Assembly: GCA_046756925.1 (NCBI GenBank)
Contig: JBHHXH010000011.1
Location: forward strand, 1-50,657
From: JAJDBU01 sp046756925
Lineage (GTDB): Bacteria > Nitrospirota > Nitrospiria > SBBL01 > JAADHI01
Length of the DNA stretch: 50,657 nt
Direction: 5' to 3'
Each line of letters begins with the position of its first letter. The stretch's first letter is position 1. The notes under the pieces were generated by a model. That model ran no database searches. It saw only the letters and a list, made by a program, of their open reading frames with translations, and had not been told where the DNA came from. Shown piece after piece: positions 40,972 to 49,361 of this stretch. Both the position numbers and the translations under genes were made by a program.

Positions 40972-42178
40972 CGACACCCTCCTGAACCCCGCCCGTCAGT
41001 CCTTCCAGTCTGGACACATGATCCACATCCTTATCGCCACGGCCCGACAGGTTGAGGATGACAATCTGATCTTTTTCTAAAGAGGGGGCCAGTTTCACGA
41101 GATGGGCGACCGCATGGGAAGACTCCAATGCCGGCAAGATGCCCTCGGTTTCAGACAAAAGCCGAAAGGCCGACAAGGCTTCATCGTCGGTGACGGAGCA
41201 ATAGTCGATCCGTTTCTTATCGTGATAGTAACTGTGTTCGGGGCCCACGGCCGCATAATCGAGACCTGCAGAGACGGAGTGGGTCGGTTGGATCTGACCG
41301 TTTTTGTCCTGAAGCAGGGTGGTCATCGTTCCCTGTAAGATGCCAACGGATCCGGTCGCAAAACGGGCCGCATGTTTGCCGGTTTCGATGCCCATGCCGC
41401 CGGCCTCGACACCGACCATCCGGACGGACGCCTCGGAAAGGAAGGGATAAAAGAGCCCGATGGCATTGCTTCCCCCACCGACGCAGGCGATCAGTAAATC
41501 GGGTAGGCGGCCTTCGGCGCGCAGGATCTGTTGTCTGGCTTCTTGGCCGATCACCGATTGAAAATCGCGGATCATCATCGGATAAGGATGCGGCCCCAAG
41601 ACCGAACCGAGGATATAGTGGGTATTTCGGACCTGTGCCGTCCAATCCCGCAGGGCTTGGCTGATGGCGTCTTTCAATGTCTTACTGCCGAAGTCGACCC
41701 CGCTGACCTTGGCGCCCAACAGACGCATTCGAATCACATTCAGGGCCTGCCGCCGCATATCTTCCGTTCCCATATAAACTTCGCATTCGAAACCGAAACG
41801 GGCCGCAACGGTGGCCACCGCCACCCCATGTTGACCGGCGCCCGTTTCTGCAATGATACGCGACTTTCCCATCTCCTTCGCAAGCAGGATCTGACCAATC
41901 GTGTTATTGATTTTGTGGGCGCCGGTATGACAAAGATCCTCCCGTTTCAAATAGATCTTGGCCGCGCCGAGACGCTCCGACAAGCGACGTGCAAAATAAA
42001 GCGGCGTCGGACGCCCGACATATTGTTGCAGTTGCTCCGTCAGCGCCCGCTTGAACGTTTTATCGTGCCGAAGCGCTTGATAGGATGTCTCCAAGGCCTC
42101 TAAAGCGGGCATCAAGGTTTCGGCGACATATCGACCCCCATAAGGGCCGAAGCGTCCTTTCTTATTCGGCAGCCGCAC
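40958..42178 (-). CDS. trpB: Tryptophan synthase beta subunit (TrpB)
   Basis: PLP enzyme that condenses indole with serine to make tryptophan. The 406-residue product starts MRLPNKKGRFGPYGGRYVAET, has the PLP lysine in KREDLCHTGAHKINNTIGQ, catalytic AETGAGQHGVA, phosphate-binding CVGGGSNAIG and late serine motif NLSGRGDKD. It is the canonical TrpB1 type. I choose GTG at 42178, six bases after AGGAGG; the longer frame would add 50 residues without family similarity inside trpF. Overlaps trpF by 17 bases. Confidence 0.97.
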   Translation of the reverse strand: MRLPNKKGRFGPYGGRYVAETLMPALEALETSYQALRHDKTFKRALTEQLQQYVGRPTPLYFARRLSERLGAAKIYLKREDLCHTGAHKINNTIGQILLAKEMGKSRIIAETGAGQHGVAVATVAARFGFECEVYMGTEDMRRQALNVIRMRLLGAKVSGVDFGSKTLKDAISQALRDWTAQVRNTHYILGSVLGPHPYPMMIRDFQSVIGQEARQQILRAEGRLPDLLIACVGGGSNAIGLFYPFLSEASVRMVGVEAGGMGIETGKHAARFATGSVGILQGTMTTLLQDKNGQIQPTHSVSAGLDYAAVGPEHSYYHDKKRIDYCSVTDDEALSAFRLLSETEGILPALESSHAVAHLVKLAPSLEKDQIVILNLSGRGDKDVDHVSRLEGLTGGVQEGVDEPD

Positions 42179-42791
42179 CGAAGACCTCCTGTTTTGCGGC
42201 CTCGATAAAGGCCCTGACCTTGGCGGTGTCTTTTTTACCCACCCGCGATTCGACCCCGCTGCTGACATCGATACCGTAAGGACGGACCCTGCGGACCGCC
42301 TCTTGAACATTATCGGGACGCAACCCACCCGCCAAAATCATTTTGCCTCGTTCTCGTAGGTTTTGGGCCAGATCCCAGTTGAAAACATGTCCGCTGCCAC
42401 CCGCCAGGTGCCTATCGAAGGTGTCGAGAAGAAAGGCCCGCACAGACCGTGGATCGAAACCCTCGAAAGAACGCGCATCTTTGACACGGATCACTGGAAT
42501 GGCCCGGTGCGAAAAAGCATGGATCGTTTCCACAGGAAAAGCCCCATGAAACTGGATCCGGTCGATGCAACATCGATCGACCATGTCTCGTATCTCCTCA
42601 ATCGTTCCCGAAGTAAAAACACCCACCGTCGTGACGAATGGAGGGAGCGCCGAGACGATCCGCTCAACGGCATCGGACGAAACAAAACGCGGGCTTTCCG
42701 GGGCAAACACAAAACCCACGGCATCGGCACCGCAGGAGACAGCAAAAAGCGCATCTTCTAAATTCGTGATCCCACAGATCTTCACATGCAT
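42162..42791 (-). CDS. trpF: Phosphoribosylanthranilate isomerase (TrpF)
   Basis: Isomerises N-(5-phosphoribosyl)anthranilate to the CdRP enolamine, an Amadori rearrangement. The 209-residue TIM barrel begins MHVKICGITNLEDA with catalytic Cys in KICGIT, has GADAVGFVFAPESPR, catalytic Asp in LLDTFD and phosphate loops at ILAGGLRPDNV and DVSSGVES. Normal length. It is a separate gene here, not fused to trpC as in enterobacteria, and follows trpC by 10 bases. Confidence 0.97.
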   Translation of the reverse strand: MHVKICGITNLEDALFAVSCGADAVGFVFAPESPRFVSSDAVERIVSALPPFVTTVGVFTSGTIEEIRDMVDRCCIDRIQFHGAFPVETIHAFSHRAIPVIRVKDARSFEGFDPRSVRAFLLDTFDRHLAGGSGHVFNWDLAQNLRERGKMILAGGLRPDNVQEAVRRVRPYGIDVSSGVESRVGKKDTAKVRAFIEAAKQEVFGAAAE

Positions 42792-42801
42792 ATGATTTCG
42801 G

Positions 42802-43584
42802 CTAAACCCCGATCAGGGATTTTAATTTTTCGTCGATGCGTTCGGACCGCATCAGCGCTTCCCCGACCAAGACCGCATGGACGCCAGCGGCCCCCAATTT
42901 TTCGAGCTCGGCGCGTTGGTCGATGCCGCTTTCACTAACAACCGTTCGATCCGAAGGAATGCTGGAGACCAAGCGAAAGGTCGTTTCAAGATCGGTTCGA
43001 AAGGTGTGGAGATCGCGGTTATTGATACCGATGACCGGAGCCCATTCAATCACCCGCTCCAACTCCGCTTCCGTATGCACTTCCACCAACACGGCCAGCG
43101 ACAATTCCGATGCAAGATCGAAATAATCCTTGATTTGTCTTGTCTCCAACAACGCGGTAATCAACAAAATGGCATCCGCCCCCCAGGCGCGTCCTTCGTA
43201 AACCTGAAGCTCATCAATAATAAAATCCTTCTGCAGAAGCGGCAGAGCGACCTTTTGGCGGATACTACCGAGAAATGCGGGCTGTCCCAGAAAGTAACGC
43301 TCCTCCGTCAAAACCGAAAGGGCGGCCGCACCGCCATTTTCATAGATCCGGGCAATGGTGGGCGGATCGAAATCGTCGCGAAGAATCCCTTTCGACGGAG
43401 AGGCCTTTTTCAACTCGGCAATCAACCTTGGAAAGCGGATATCGCTTTGTCTCAAGGCATCCTGGAAAGGCCGTGTCGCCTCGGCATCGGAAATCCGGGA
43501 TCGAATGTCTTGGAGATACGATCGCCCTTTGCGGCCTTGCACGGCCTCTCGTTTTTCCTTTGCAATTTTTTGTAGAATATTCAC
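42802..43584 (-). CDS. trpC: Indole-3-glycerol phosphate synthase (TrpC)
   Basis: Ring-closing decarboxylation of CdRP to indole-3-glycerol phosphate. The 260-residue barrel has IAELKKASPSKGILRDDFDP with catalytic Lys, GGAAALSVLTEERYF, LLQKDFIIDELQVYEGRAWGADAILLI (shown across the central strands), GINNRDLHTF and SESGI. Normal monofunctional length. 18 bases separate it from trpD. Confidence 0.97.
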   Translation of the reverse strand: MNILQKIAKEKREAVQGRKGRSYLQDIRSRISDAEATRPFQDALRQSDIRFPRLIAELKKASPSKGILRDDFDPPTIARIYENGGAAALSVLTEERYFLGQPAFLGSIRQKVALPLLQKDFIIDELQVYEGRAWGADAILLITALLETRQIKDYFDLASELSLAVLVEVHTEAELERVIEWAPVIGINNRDLHTFRTDLETTFRLVSSIPSDRTVVSESGIDQRAELEKLGAAGVHAVLVGEALMRSERIDEKLKSLIGV

Positions 43585-43602
43585 AACTGTGTTGACGATG
43601 GT

Positions 43603-44610
43603 CTACTGGGTCATTTCTCGAAGCCGTTCCAGTTTTTCCATGGCCCGTCCCGAATCGATCGACTCCGCCGCCAGGTTAAATCCCTCCTGCAAGGTCTTCG
43701 CCTTGCCGACCGCGACAAAGGCCGGCGCGGCATTCATCAACACCACATTCCGCTTCGCCCCTTTTTCTCCCCTTAAAATAGAAAGCAAGATGGCCGCATT
43801 GGTTTCGACATTCCCTCCAAGCAAGTCCCTCAAAACGCCGTTGCTCAGCTTAAAATGTTTGGGTTCCACCTGATAGGCCGCCACCCGTCCCCCCTTTCCT
43901 TCGGATATTCTACTCTTCCCCGTCGTGGTAATTTCATCCAATCCATCCATGCCATGGACAATGAAACAATGTCTCGAACCCAGATTCATCAAGACCTGCG
44001 CCATCAGATCCGTCAACTCCGGAGAAAAAACACCCAAGACTTGTATGGAGGCTCTGGCGGGATTGGTCAGCGGACCGAGAATATTGAAGAGGGTCCGTAT
44101 CCCCGTCTCCCTCCGGGGCCCGACGGCATGCTTCATCGCACCGTGGAACAAGGGGGCAAAGAGAAAACCGATGCCGGTGTCGTTAATACAGGCTTCGACC
44201 CGTTCGGGTGGAATATCGATCGAGACCCCCAGCCCTTTCAAAACATCGGCGCTGCCGCAAACACTCGAGACGGAGCGGTTGCCATGTTTGGCCACCGTGA
44301 TGCCTGCGCCGGCGACCACGAAGGCAACGGTCGTGGAAATGTTGAAGGTATTCATCTGATCTCCGCCGGTCCCGCAGGTATCGACCACCATCGGATCCTC
44401 CACGCGGACATGAACGGCTTTTTCGCGCATGACACGCGCGGATCCGGTGATTTCTTCCACCGTCTCCCCCTTCATCCGCATGGCCGTGATATACGAAGCG
44501 ATTTGAGACGGCGTCGCCTTTCCTTCCATGATTTCACGCATCACCTCTTCGGCTTCAACTTCGTCTAGATCCACCCTTTCAACGACCTTACTGATGGCTT
44601 CCTTAATCAT
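43603..44610 (-). CDS. trpD: Anthranilate phosphoribosyltransferase (TrpD)
   Basis: Transfers phosphoribose from PRPP to anthranilate. About 335 residues, with PRPP-binding DTCGTGGDQMNTFNIST, VAKHGNRSVSSVCGSADVLKGLG and the HGMDGLDEITTTGKS segment. It is a stand-alone TrpD, not fused to the amidotransferase TrpG. Two ATGs are close together (44616 and 44610); the second has AGGAG at proper spacing and is preferred. Confidence 0.96.
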   Translation of the reverse strand: MIKEAISKVVERVDLDEVEAEEVMREIMEGKATPSQIASYITAMRMKGETVEEITGSARVMREKAVHVRVEDPMVVDTCGTGGDQMNTFNISTTVAFVVAGAGITVAKHGNRSVSSVCGSADVLKGLGVSIDIPPERVEACINDTGIGFLFAPLFHGAMKHAVGPRRETGIRTLFNILGPLTNPARASIQVLGVFSPELTDLMAQVLMNLGSRHCFIVHGMDGLDEITTTGKSRISEGKGGRVAAYQVEPKHFKLSNGVLRDLLGGNVETNAAILLSILRGEKGAKRNVVLMNAAPAFVAVGKAKTLQEGFNLAAESIDSGRAMEKLERLREMTQ

Positions 44611-44679
44611 TGTCATACTCCTTTTAGGCCTTTCGATTCATCACCTGTCACACGGCTCCTGTCCGGCTGTTGAAAAGCG

Positions 44680-45249
44680 TCATAACTTCAAAAAGTTTCT
44701 CAACAAATCCATGCCCACGCCGGTTAGAATCGATTCCGGATGGAACTGCACACCTTCTATCAAGAGGGAATGGTGCCGGATTCCCATCACTTCTCCTTCG
44801 TCCGTCCAGGCCGATACATCGAAAAGCGCGGGCAGGTTTTCTTTCTTTAAAATTAAAGAGTGGTAGCGCGTCGCTTCAAAGGGAGAGGGCAGGTTTTGAT
44901 AAACCGTCTGCCCGTCATGATGAATCATGGAGGTCTTCCCATGCATGAGGCGATCCGCACGGACGACCTCGCCGCCGAAGGCCTCACCGATGGCCTGATG
45001 ACCCAAGCAGACACCGAGGATGGGGATTTTCCCTCCGAATGTCTTCACGACTTCGATCGAGATCCCGGCCGTCTTCGGTGTGCCCGGCCCGGGGGAGATC
45101 ACAATTTTTTCAGGCGTTTTCTCTTCGATCTCTTGAAGGGAAATCCGATCGTTCCGATGGACCTCGATCGCCCATCCAAGTTCTCCTAAATACTGAACCA
45201 GGTTATAGGTAAAAGAATCGTAGTTGTCAATGACGAGCAACATAGGCAT
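44680..45249 (-). CDS. trpG: Anthranilate synthase glutamine amidotransferase subunit (TrpG/PabA)
   Basis: Supplies ammonia from glutamine to TrpE. The 189-residue class I amidotransferase begins MLLVIDNYDSFTYNLVQYL after two optional residues, has oxyanion-loop SPGPGTP, nucleophile Cys in LGVCLGHQAIGEAFGG, and catalytic His-Glu in GVQFHPESILT. It may also serve 4-aminobenzoate synthesis, as in many bacteria with one such subunit. Five bases downstream of trpE. Confidence 0.95.
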   Translation of the reverse strand: MPMLLVIDNYDSFTYNLVQYLGELGWAIEVHRNDRISLQEIEEKTPEKIVISPGPGTPKTAGISIEVVKTFGGKIPILGVCLGHQAIGEAFGGEVVRADRLMHGKTSMIHHDGQTVYQNLPSPFEATRYHSLILKKENLPALFDVSAWTDEGEVMGIRHHSLLIEGVQFHPESILTGVGMDLLRNFLKL

Positions 45250-45254
45250 TTCTC

Positions 45255-46733
45255 TTAGGGTTCCAAACCCTCCTCCGCCAGGGCAATGGCCGCGAGCATC
45301 GCTTTCGCCTTATTCACGGTTTCTTGGTATTCCCGGTCCGGATCGGAATCGGCCACGATGCCGGCGGCGGCTTGAACCGTCGCGGTGTTTCCGTTCACGA
45401 TAATCGTCCGAATCGTAATACAGGTGTCCATATTCCCCTGAAAGCTAAAGTAACCGACCGCCCCCGCATAAAGGGAACGCCCCTCGGTCTCCAGTTCGTC
45501 GATGATTTCCATCGCCCGAATCTTCGGGGCGCCGGTCACGGTGCCGGCGGGGAAGCAGGCGCGCAGCACGTCGAAGGCGTCTTTTCCTTTTTCCAGATCC
45601 CCGACGACATTCGAGACGATGTGCATCACATGCGAGTAGCGTTCGATCACCATCAACTCGTCGACCTCCACGCTGCCGTAAGCACAGACCCGGCCGATGT
45701 CGTTCCGTCCCAGATCGATCAGCATCACATGTTCGGCGCGCTCTTTCGGATCGGCGAGCAAATCGCACTCCATGGCCTTGTCCTCTTCCGGCGTCTTCCC
45801 ACGCGGGCGGGTCCCGGCGATCGGCCGCGTCTCCACCCGTTTTCCCTCCAGACGAACCAGCACCTCCGGAGACGTTCCGACCAGGGCGTCCCCGTCAACT
45901 TCCATATAAAACATATAGGGCGAGGGATTGATCATCCGAAGGGCGCGATAGACCATGAAGGGATCGGTTTTTAAGACCACCGAAAAACGCTGCGAGATTT
46001 GGACTTGGAAGATATCTCCTGCCTCGATATAATCCTTTGCTTTCAGAACCGATTTTTTGAATTGCGCCCGCGTCACATTCGAGGTGGCCGTTTCAGGCGG
46101 CCCCTGTGGTTTTGCGAACGGCGTCTGGGCAAGCGGACGGCCGAGACGGCCGATCAAGGCATCGATTTTTTCAATCGAACGATCATAGGCCGATTTCAGA
46201 TCGCCGTCCTCGATAAAGGCGTTCGAAACCACCTTAATATGGTGCTTCACATTGTCAAAGATCAAGAGCGTGTCGGTGATCAGAAAAAAAAAGTCGGGGG
46301 CCGGTTTTTCGGGATGCCGTGAATGCACCGGCTCGAAAAAGCGGATCATGTCGTAACCGAGATATCCGACCGCCCCACCGAAAAATCGGGGGAGCCCCTC
46401 GACATGTACCGGTTTAAATTCCGCCAACAGTTTTTTCAACACCCCTAAAGGGTCGCCCGCGGCGAGGACTTCCGCTTCCTCCCCATGTCGGATGATGGTC
46501 ACCCGTTCTCCCTTTCCCTTAACGACAATCGACGGATCGGCGCCGAGAAAGGAATAACGCCCCCACTTCTCACCGCCTTCGACGGACTCGAACAAAAAAG
46601 GATGCGCCCCCTGCCGGATCTTCATAAAGGCGGAAACGGGGGTCTCGCAATCGGCGACCATCTCCCGGTAGACGGGAATGAGATTCCCTTCTTCCGACAT
46701 GCGGGAAAAGTCCTCGAATAAAGGCGTAACCAT
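45255..46733 (-). CDS. trpE: Anthranilate synthase component I (TrpE)
   Basis: Converts chorismate and ammonia to anthranilate, the first committed step to tryptophan. The 492-residue protein has the Trp feedback site segment FLFESVEGGEKWGRYSFLG, and the chorismate-binding domain with IQVQISQRFSV-like FQVQISQRF, RPIAGTRPRG, LGRNDIGRVC, FPAGTVTGAPKIRAMEII and AGIVADSDPDREYQE. Good AAAGGAG site before the ATG. First gene of the trp operon; a TTGACA at 46787-46792 may be part of its promoter. No Trp-rich leader peptide was found, so attenuation of the classic kind is not evident. Confidence 0.97.
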   Translation of the reverse strand: MVTPLFEDFSRMSEEGNLIPVYREMVADCETPVSAFMKIRQGAHPFLFESVEGGEKWGRYSFLGADPSIVVKGKGERVTIIRHGEEAEVLAAGDPLGVLKKLLAEFKPVHVEGLPRFFGGAVGYLGYDMIRFFEPVHSRHPEKPAPDFFFLITDTLLIFDNVKHHIKVVSNAFIEDGDLKSAYDRSIEKIDALIGRLGRPLAQTPFAKPQGPPETATSNVTRAQFKKSVLKAKDYIEAGDIFQVQISQRFSVVLKTDPFMVYRALRMINPSPYMFYMEVDGDALVGTSPEVLVRLEGKRVETRPIAGTRPRGKTPEEDKAMECDLLADPKERAEHVMLIDLGRNDIGRVCAYGSVEVDELMVIERYSHVMHIVSNVVGDLEKGKDAFDVLRACFPAGTVTGAPKIRAMEIIDELETEGRSLYAGAVGYFSFQGNMDTCITIRTIIVNGNTATVQAAAGIVADSDPDREYQETVNKAKAMLAAIALAEEGLEP

Positions 46734-46786
46734 TTGACTCCTTTAGACATTGCTCCGGGGGGAACCTAGCATAGCGGCTTCAAAAC

Positions 46787-46792
46787 TGTCAA
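46787..46792 (-). promoter_or_regulatory. Candidate -35 element before trpE
   Basis: A perfect TTGACA on the minus strand, 54 bases upstream of trpE. The region that should hold the -10 reads GCTATGCTAGGT: TATGCT is close to consensus but spaced only 13 bases, so the assignment is weak. Confidence 0.3.
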
Positions 46793-46831
46793 TGAAGTGA
46801 GAGGCTTAAGAGCAATACGGCATCGACCGGA

Positions 46832-47524
46832 TCACTCCTGCGGGACCGTTTTGAGCTTGCCTTCGCGAATCGTCTTAATCTTCTGCCGAAGTTCTTCCGC
46901 GAGGGGATCGTTCGGGTTGATTTGGACCAGCCGTTCCCAGGCGTCGGCCGCCCCCGGTGGATCGTTTTGATCGTTCAACAAGATAATGCCGAGATTGTAA
47001 AGAGCGACCTGGTGATTTGGATTGATCTTCAACACTATCTGCAACGCGGTCACCGCCTTGTCCGAATGCCCCAGGTGCCGGTAGGCGGAAGCCAGATCGG
47101 TCCGGACATGTAGATTATCCGGATCTACTTCGAGGGCGCGCAGATAGAGCGACTGCGCCTTTTCGAAGCGTTGGATGTCGAAGTTGGAATTCGCAAGGAA
47201 GATCAGCGCTTCGAGATCCTTGGGATCTTTTTCGAGGCGAGCCTTGAAGCCCTGAAGCTTCTGCATAAAGGGAACAGCCTCTGCGGAAGGGGCGTGCGGG
47301 GGCGCTGCCGGCGGATGCGGCGATCTCGGCTGCGGCGCCGGCGTAGGAAGGGGATTCCGGTTTTGCGCCACTACAGGTGGCGCTACCACATCGCTTGAGG
47401 CCCCTTGCGCCAGTGGGTTGCTTTCCTGACAACCGAGGTGGAAGAGTAGCAGGGCGATATAAACAACCCTTTTGACAAAACCTTTGTTATTGGGCGTATG
47501 TACAAATAAAAATGCGCTTTTCAA
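46832..47524 (-). CDS. TPR-repeat lipoprotein
   Basis: About 230 residues. A hydrophobic segment ending in LLLFHLGC supplies a probable lipoprotein site. A long Pro/Ala-rich linker (NPLPTPAPQPRSPHPPAA) follows, then three to four TPR helix pairs (EALIFLANSNFDIQRFEKAQSLYLRALEVDP, shown by its core, and VRTDLASAYRHLGHSDKAVTALQ). TPR lipoproteins usually act as scaffolds in envelope complexes; no partner is evident. The first codon is TTG without a clear ribosome site, so the start is uncertain. It lies 35 bases after the SDR gene and 98 bases before trpE. Confidence 0.8.
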   Translation of the reverse strand: MKSAFLFVHTPNNKGFVKRVVYIALLLFHLGCQESNPLAQGASSDVVAPPVVAQNRNPLPTPAPQPRSPHPPAAPPHAPSAEAVPFMQKLQGFKARLEKDPKDLEALIFLANSNFDIQRFEKAQSLYLRALEVDPDNLHVRTDLASAYRHLGHSDKAVTALQIVLKINPNHQVALYNLGIILLNDQNDPPGAADAWERLVQINPNDPLAEELRQKIKTIREGKLKTVPQE

Positions 47525-47559
47525 TTCAAATCCGAGTCCCTTCGTTTTTACCCCTGAGC

Positions 47560-48276
47560 CTAACCATCGATTGCGCTGGTGCGATTGACGACGAGCTCCT
47601 TGATAATCGTCTGTTTCGAAAGATGCAGCAGATCCTTGACCAGCAACGCGATGTCACCCGGCGGGATCATTTCTTCTTGCGGAATATCGACAGCCGCAAC
47701 CATCGGCGTCGCCACATAGCCGGGGCAGATCGCCGTCGACCGGATATGGTCTCCGACCGCTTCCTCAAGCAAGCTTTCCGTCAGCGCCATCATCCCGAAC
47801 TTCGAGGCGCAGTAGGCCGAGGCCTCGCCGAAGCCCATCTTACCCGCAACCGAGGAAATGTTGATGACATAACCCGACTGCCGCTTCCGCATGATCGGCA
47901 GCACGGCCTGAGTGCAAAGAAAGGCCCCTTTTAGATTGATATTTTGAACCGCGTCCCAATCCGATTCCGACAGTGTATCGATGGCCCCATTGATGTAGAT
48001 CCCGGCGTTGTTGACCAAAAGATCGATCCGACCTTTTTCGTCGACGACTTCTTGGACAAAGCGCTTGACCGCTTCCGCCTTGGACACATCGCCCGGCAAT
48101 GCGATCACCTCGCCGCCCGCATCGCGCAATTGCGCTGCGGCTTTTTCGAGACGCTTTGCGTCCCGCGCCATCATCGCAACCACCATCCCTTCCTCGATCA
48201 GCGCCGAGGCGATGGAAAAACCGATACCACTGCTACCCCCTGTTACCAAGGCCACCTGGCCTTTTAAGTGAGACAA
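47560..48276 (-). CDS. Short-chain dehydrogenase/reductase
   Basis: Classical SDR of about 238 residues: cofactor loop TGGSSGIGFSIA, NNAGIYINGAI, catalytic Ser in NISSVAGKMGFGEASAYCASKFG with YxxxK, and PGYVATPM. The Arg after the second strand (MARDAKRL) suggests NADP(H). It is FabG-like but has no acyl-carrier context, so the substrate is unknown. I prefer TTG at 48276, which has GGAG six bases upstream and starts SHLKGQVALVTGG; another TTG at 48288 is less supported. Confidence 0.88.
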   Translation of the reverse strand: MSHLKGQVALVTGGSSGIGFSIASALIEEGMVVAMMARDAKRLEKAAAQLRDAGGEVIALPGDVSKAEAVKRFVQEVVDEKGRIDLLVNNAGIYINGAIDTLSESDWDAVQNINLKGAFLCTQAVLPIMRKRQSGYVINISSVAGKMGFGEASAYCASKFGMMALTESLLEEAVGDHIRSTAICPGYVATPMVAAVDIPQEEMIPPGDIALLVKDLLHLSKQTIIKELVVNRTSAIDG

Positions 48277-48298
48277 AACCTTCTCCAAATTGAATGGG

Positions 48299-48847
48299 CT
48301 AAAGGCGCGCCATGACGCCGTCGTTCACCTTGGCGACCATCTCCGGACCTTTAAGGAGTTCAACCAGTTTAAAGGCGAATTCCATCGCCGTGCCAGGCGA
48401 ACGGCTTGTCACCCAATTGCCGTCCACCACTACCCGCGCCTCTTGATAATCGACATCGCGCAGGTCCGGGCGAACGGAAGGATGGCTGGTCGCTTTTTTC
48501 CCCTTGATAAAACCATAGGAAGAGAGGACCGAAGGGGCGGCGCAGATGGCCGAGATGAGCCGATCGTTTTCCATCGCTTCGTCTAAAATATTTTTGACCC
48601 GCGGATCGCTGCCCAGGTTGCGCGTCCCCGGCTGTCCGCCCGGCAGAACGATCAGATCGAAGTCGGCCCCGCGCACTGCATCGATAAGACCATCGGCCAC
48701 AAGCTTCACCTTCCGAGACCCCTCGATCGGCCCATCCACCGTAGCGGCCGCAGTGACTTGCACCCCCGCCCGTCGCAAGATATCGATGACGGTCACCGTC
48801 TCGATCTCCTCGAAACCCGGCGCCAACAGCACCAATGCCTTTTTCAT
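48299..48847 (-). CDS. DJ-1/PfpI family protein
   Basis: A 182-residue cytoplasmic protein of the DJ-1/YajL/ThiJ subgroup. Seen: N-terminal KALVLLAPGFEEIETVTVIDILRRAG (shown by its core FEEIE), DLIVLPGGQPGTRNL, the nucleophile-elbow Cys in ISAICAAPSVL, and SHPSVR. The Glu near the start and the Cys are the usual catalytic pair. Members are described as glyoxalases or deglycases and oxidative-stress chaperones; the exact role here cannot be told. The ATG overlaps the DUF1284 stop by four bases. Confidence 0.9.
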   Translation of the reverse strand: MKKALVLLAPGFEEIETVTVIDILRRAGVQVTAAATVDGPIEGSRKVKLVADGLIDAVRGADFDLIVLPGGQPGTRNLGSDPRVKNILDEAMENDRLISAICAAPSVLSSYGFIKGKKATSHPSVRPDLRDVDYQEARVVVDGNWVTSRSPGTAMEFAFKLVELLKGPEMVAKVNDGVMARL

Positions 48848-49287
48848 GAATGAATTCCTTTGTTCAATACATCGATCCCTTCACGGCAGTAGCCTAAAGA
48901 GAGCCAGCGACAACTGCCGCAAATCGCGACAAGGTCGCTTCCTGAAATCTTTTGGCCGATCCGATTTAAAATCTCTTGCCAGGGAAGTATGCCCTCCGTC
49001 TCAATCCCCAAACGCGACAGCACATCCGCATCCTGCGTCCTCATCTCTGCTTCCGAACCGGAACCATTCAACCGGCATTCATCATCTTCAAGATTGGGGC
49101 AAGCCTCGCAGAGCGCATCCGGTTCCTGAACCACCCTGACCGGGCAGTCCGGATGGCTTAAAAGATCGCCATGAACGGCAGTCAAGCATTCAATAAAGGG
49201 CGCATCGTAGCCCTCACCCCGAAACCCTTGAAGGCAAAGAAGCGTATGCCCACGCAGCGTGATCGGCTCGGATCCATGTGCGCCCAT
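48844..49287 (-). CDS. DUF1284 domain protein
   Basis: A 147-residue cytoplasmic protein. LRGHTLLCLQGFRGEGY at the N-terminus and multiple conserved cysteines (LCEACPN, DDECRLNG, CGSCRWLSLGYC) match the DUF1284 family, whose members are thought to bind iron-sulfur or other metal ions. Nine cysteines in 147 residues support metal binding. Translationally coupled to the DJ-1/PfpI gene, suggesting a redox or stress-related pair. Function unknown. Confidence 0.82.
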   Translation of the reverse strand: MGAHGSEPITLRGHTLLCLQGFRGEGYDAPFIECLTAVHGDLLSHPDCPVRVVQEPDALCEACPNLEDDECRLNGSGSEAEMRTQDADVLSRLGIETEGILPWQEILNRIGQKISGSDLVAICGSCRWLSLGYCREGIDVLNKGIHS

Positions 49288-49361
49288 AGAGAAGATTTTA
49301 GTCAGGCGGACACCCCTTTGTCAAAAGATGCCAATACAAAACCCTGGTTTTTACATTGTCC

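Noticed and set aside
46734..46831. Possible trp attenuator leader before trpE
   Set aside because: The only short frame (MLGSPRSNV) has no Trp codons and no terminator/antiterminator pair was seen.
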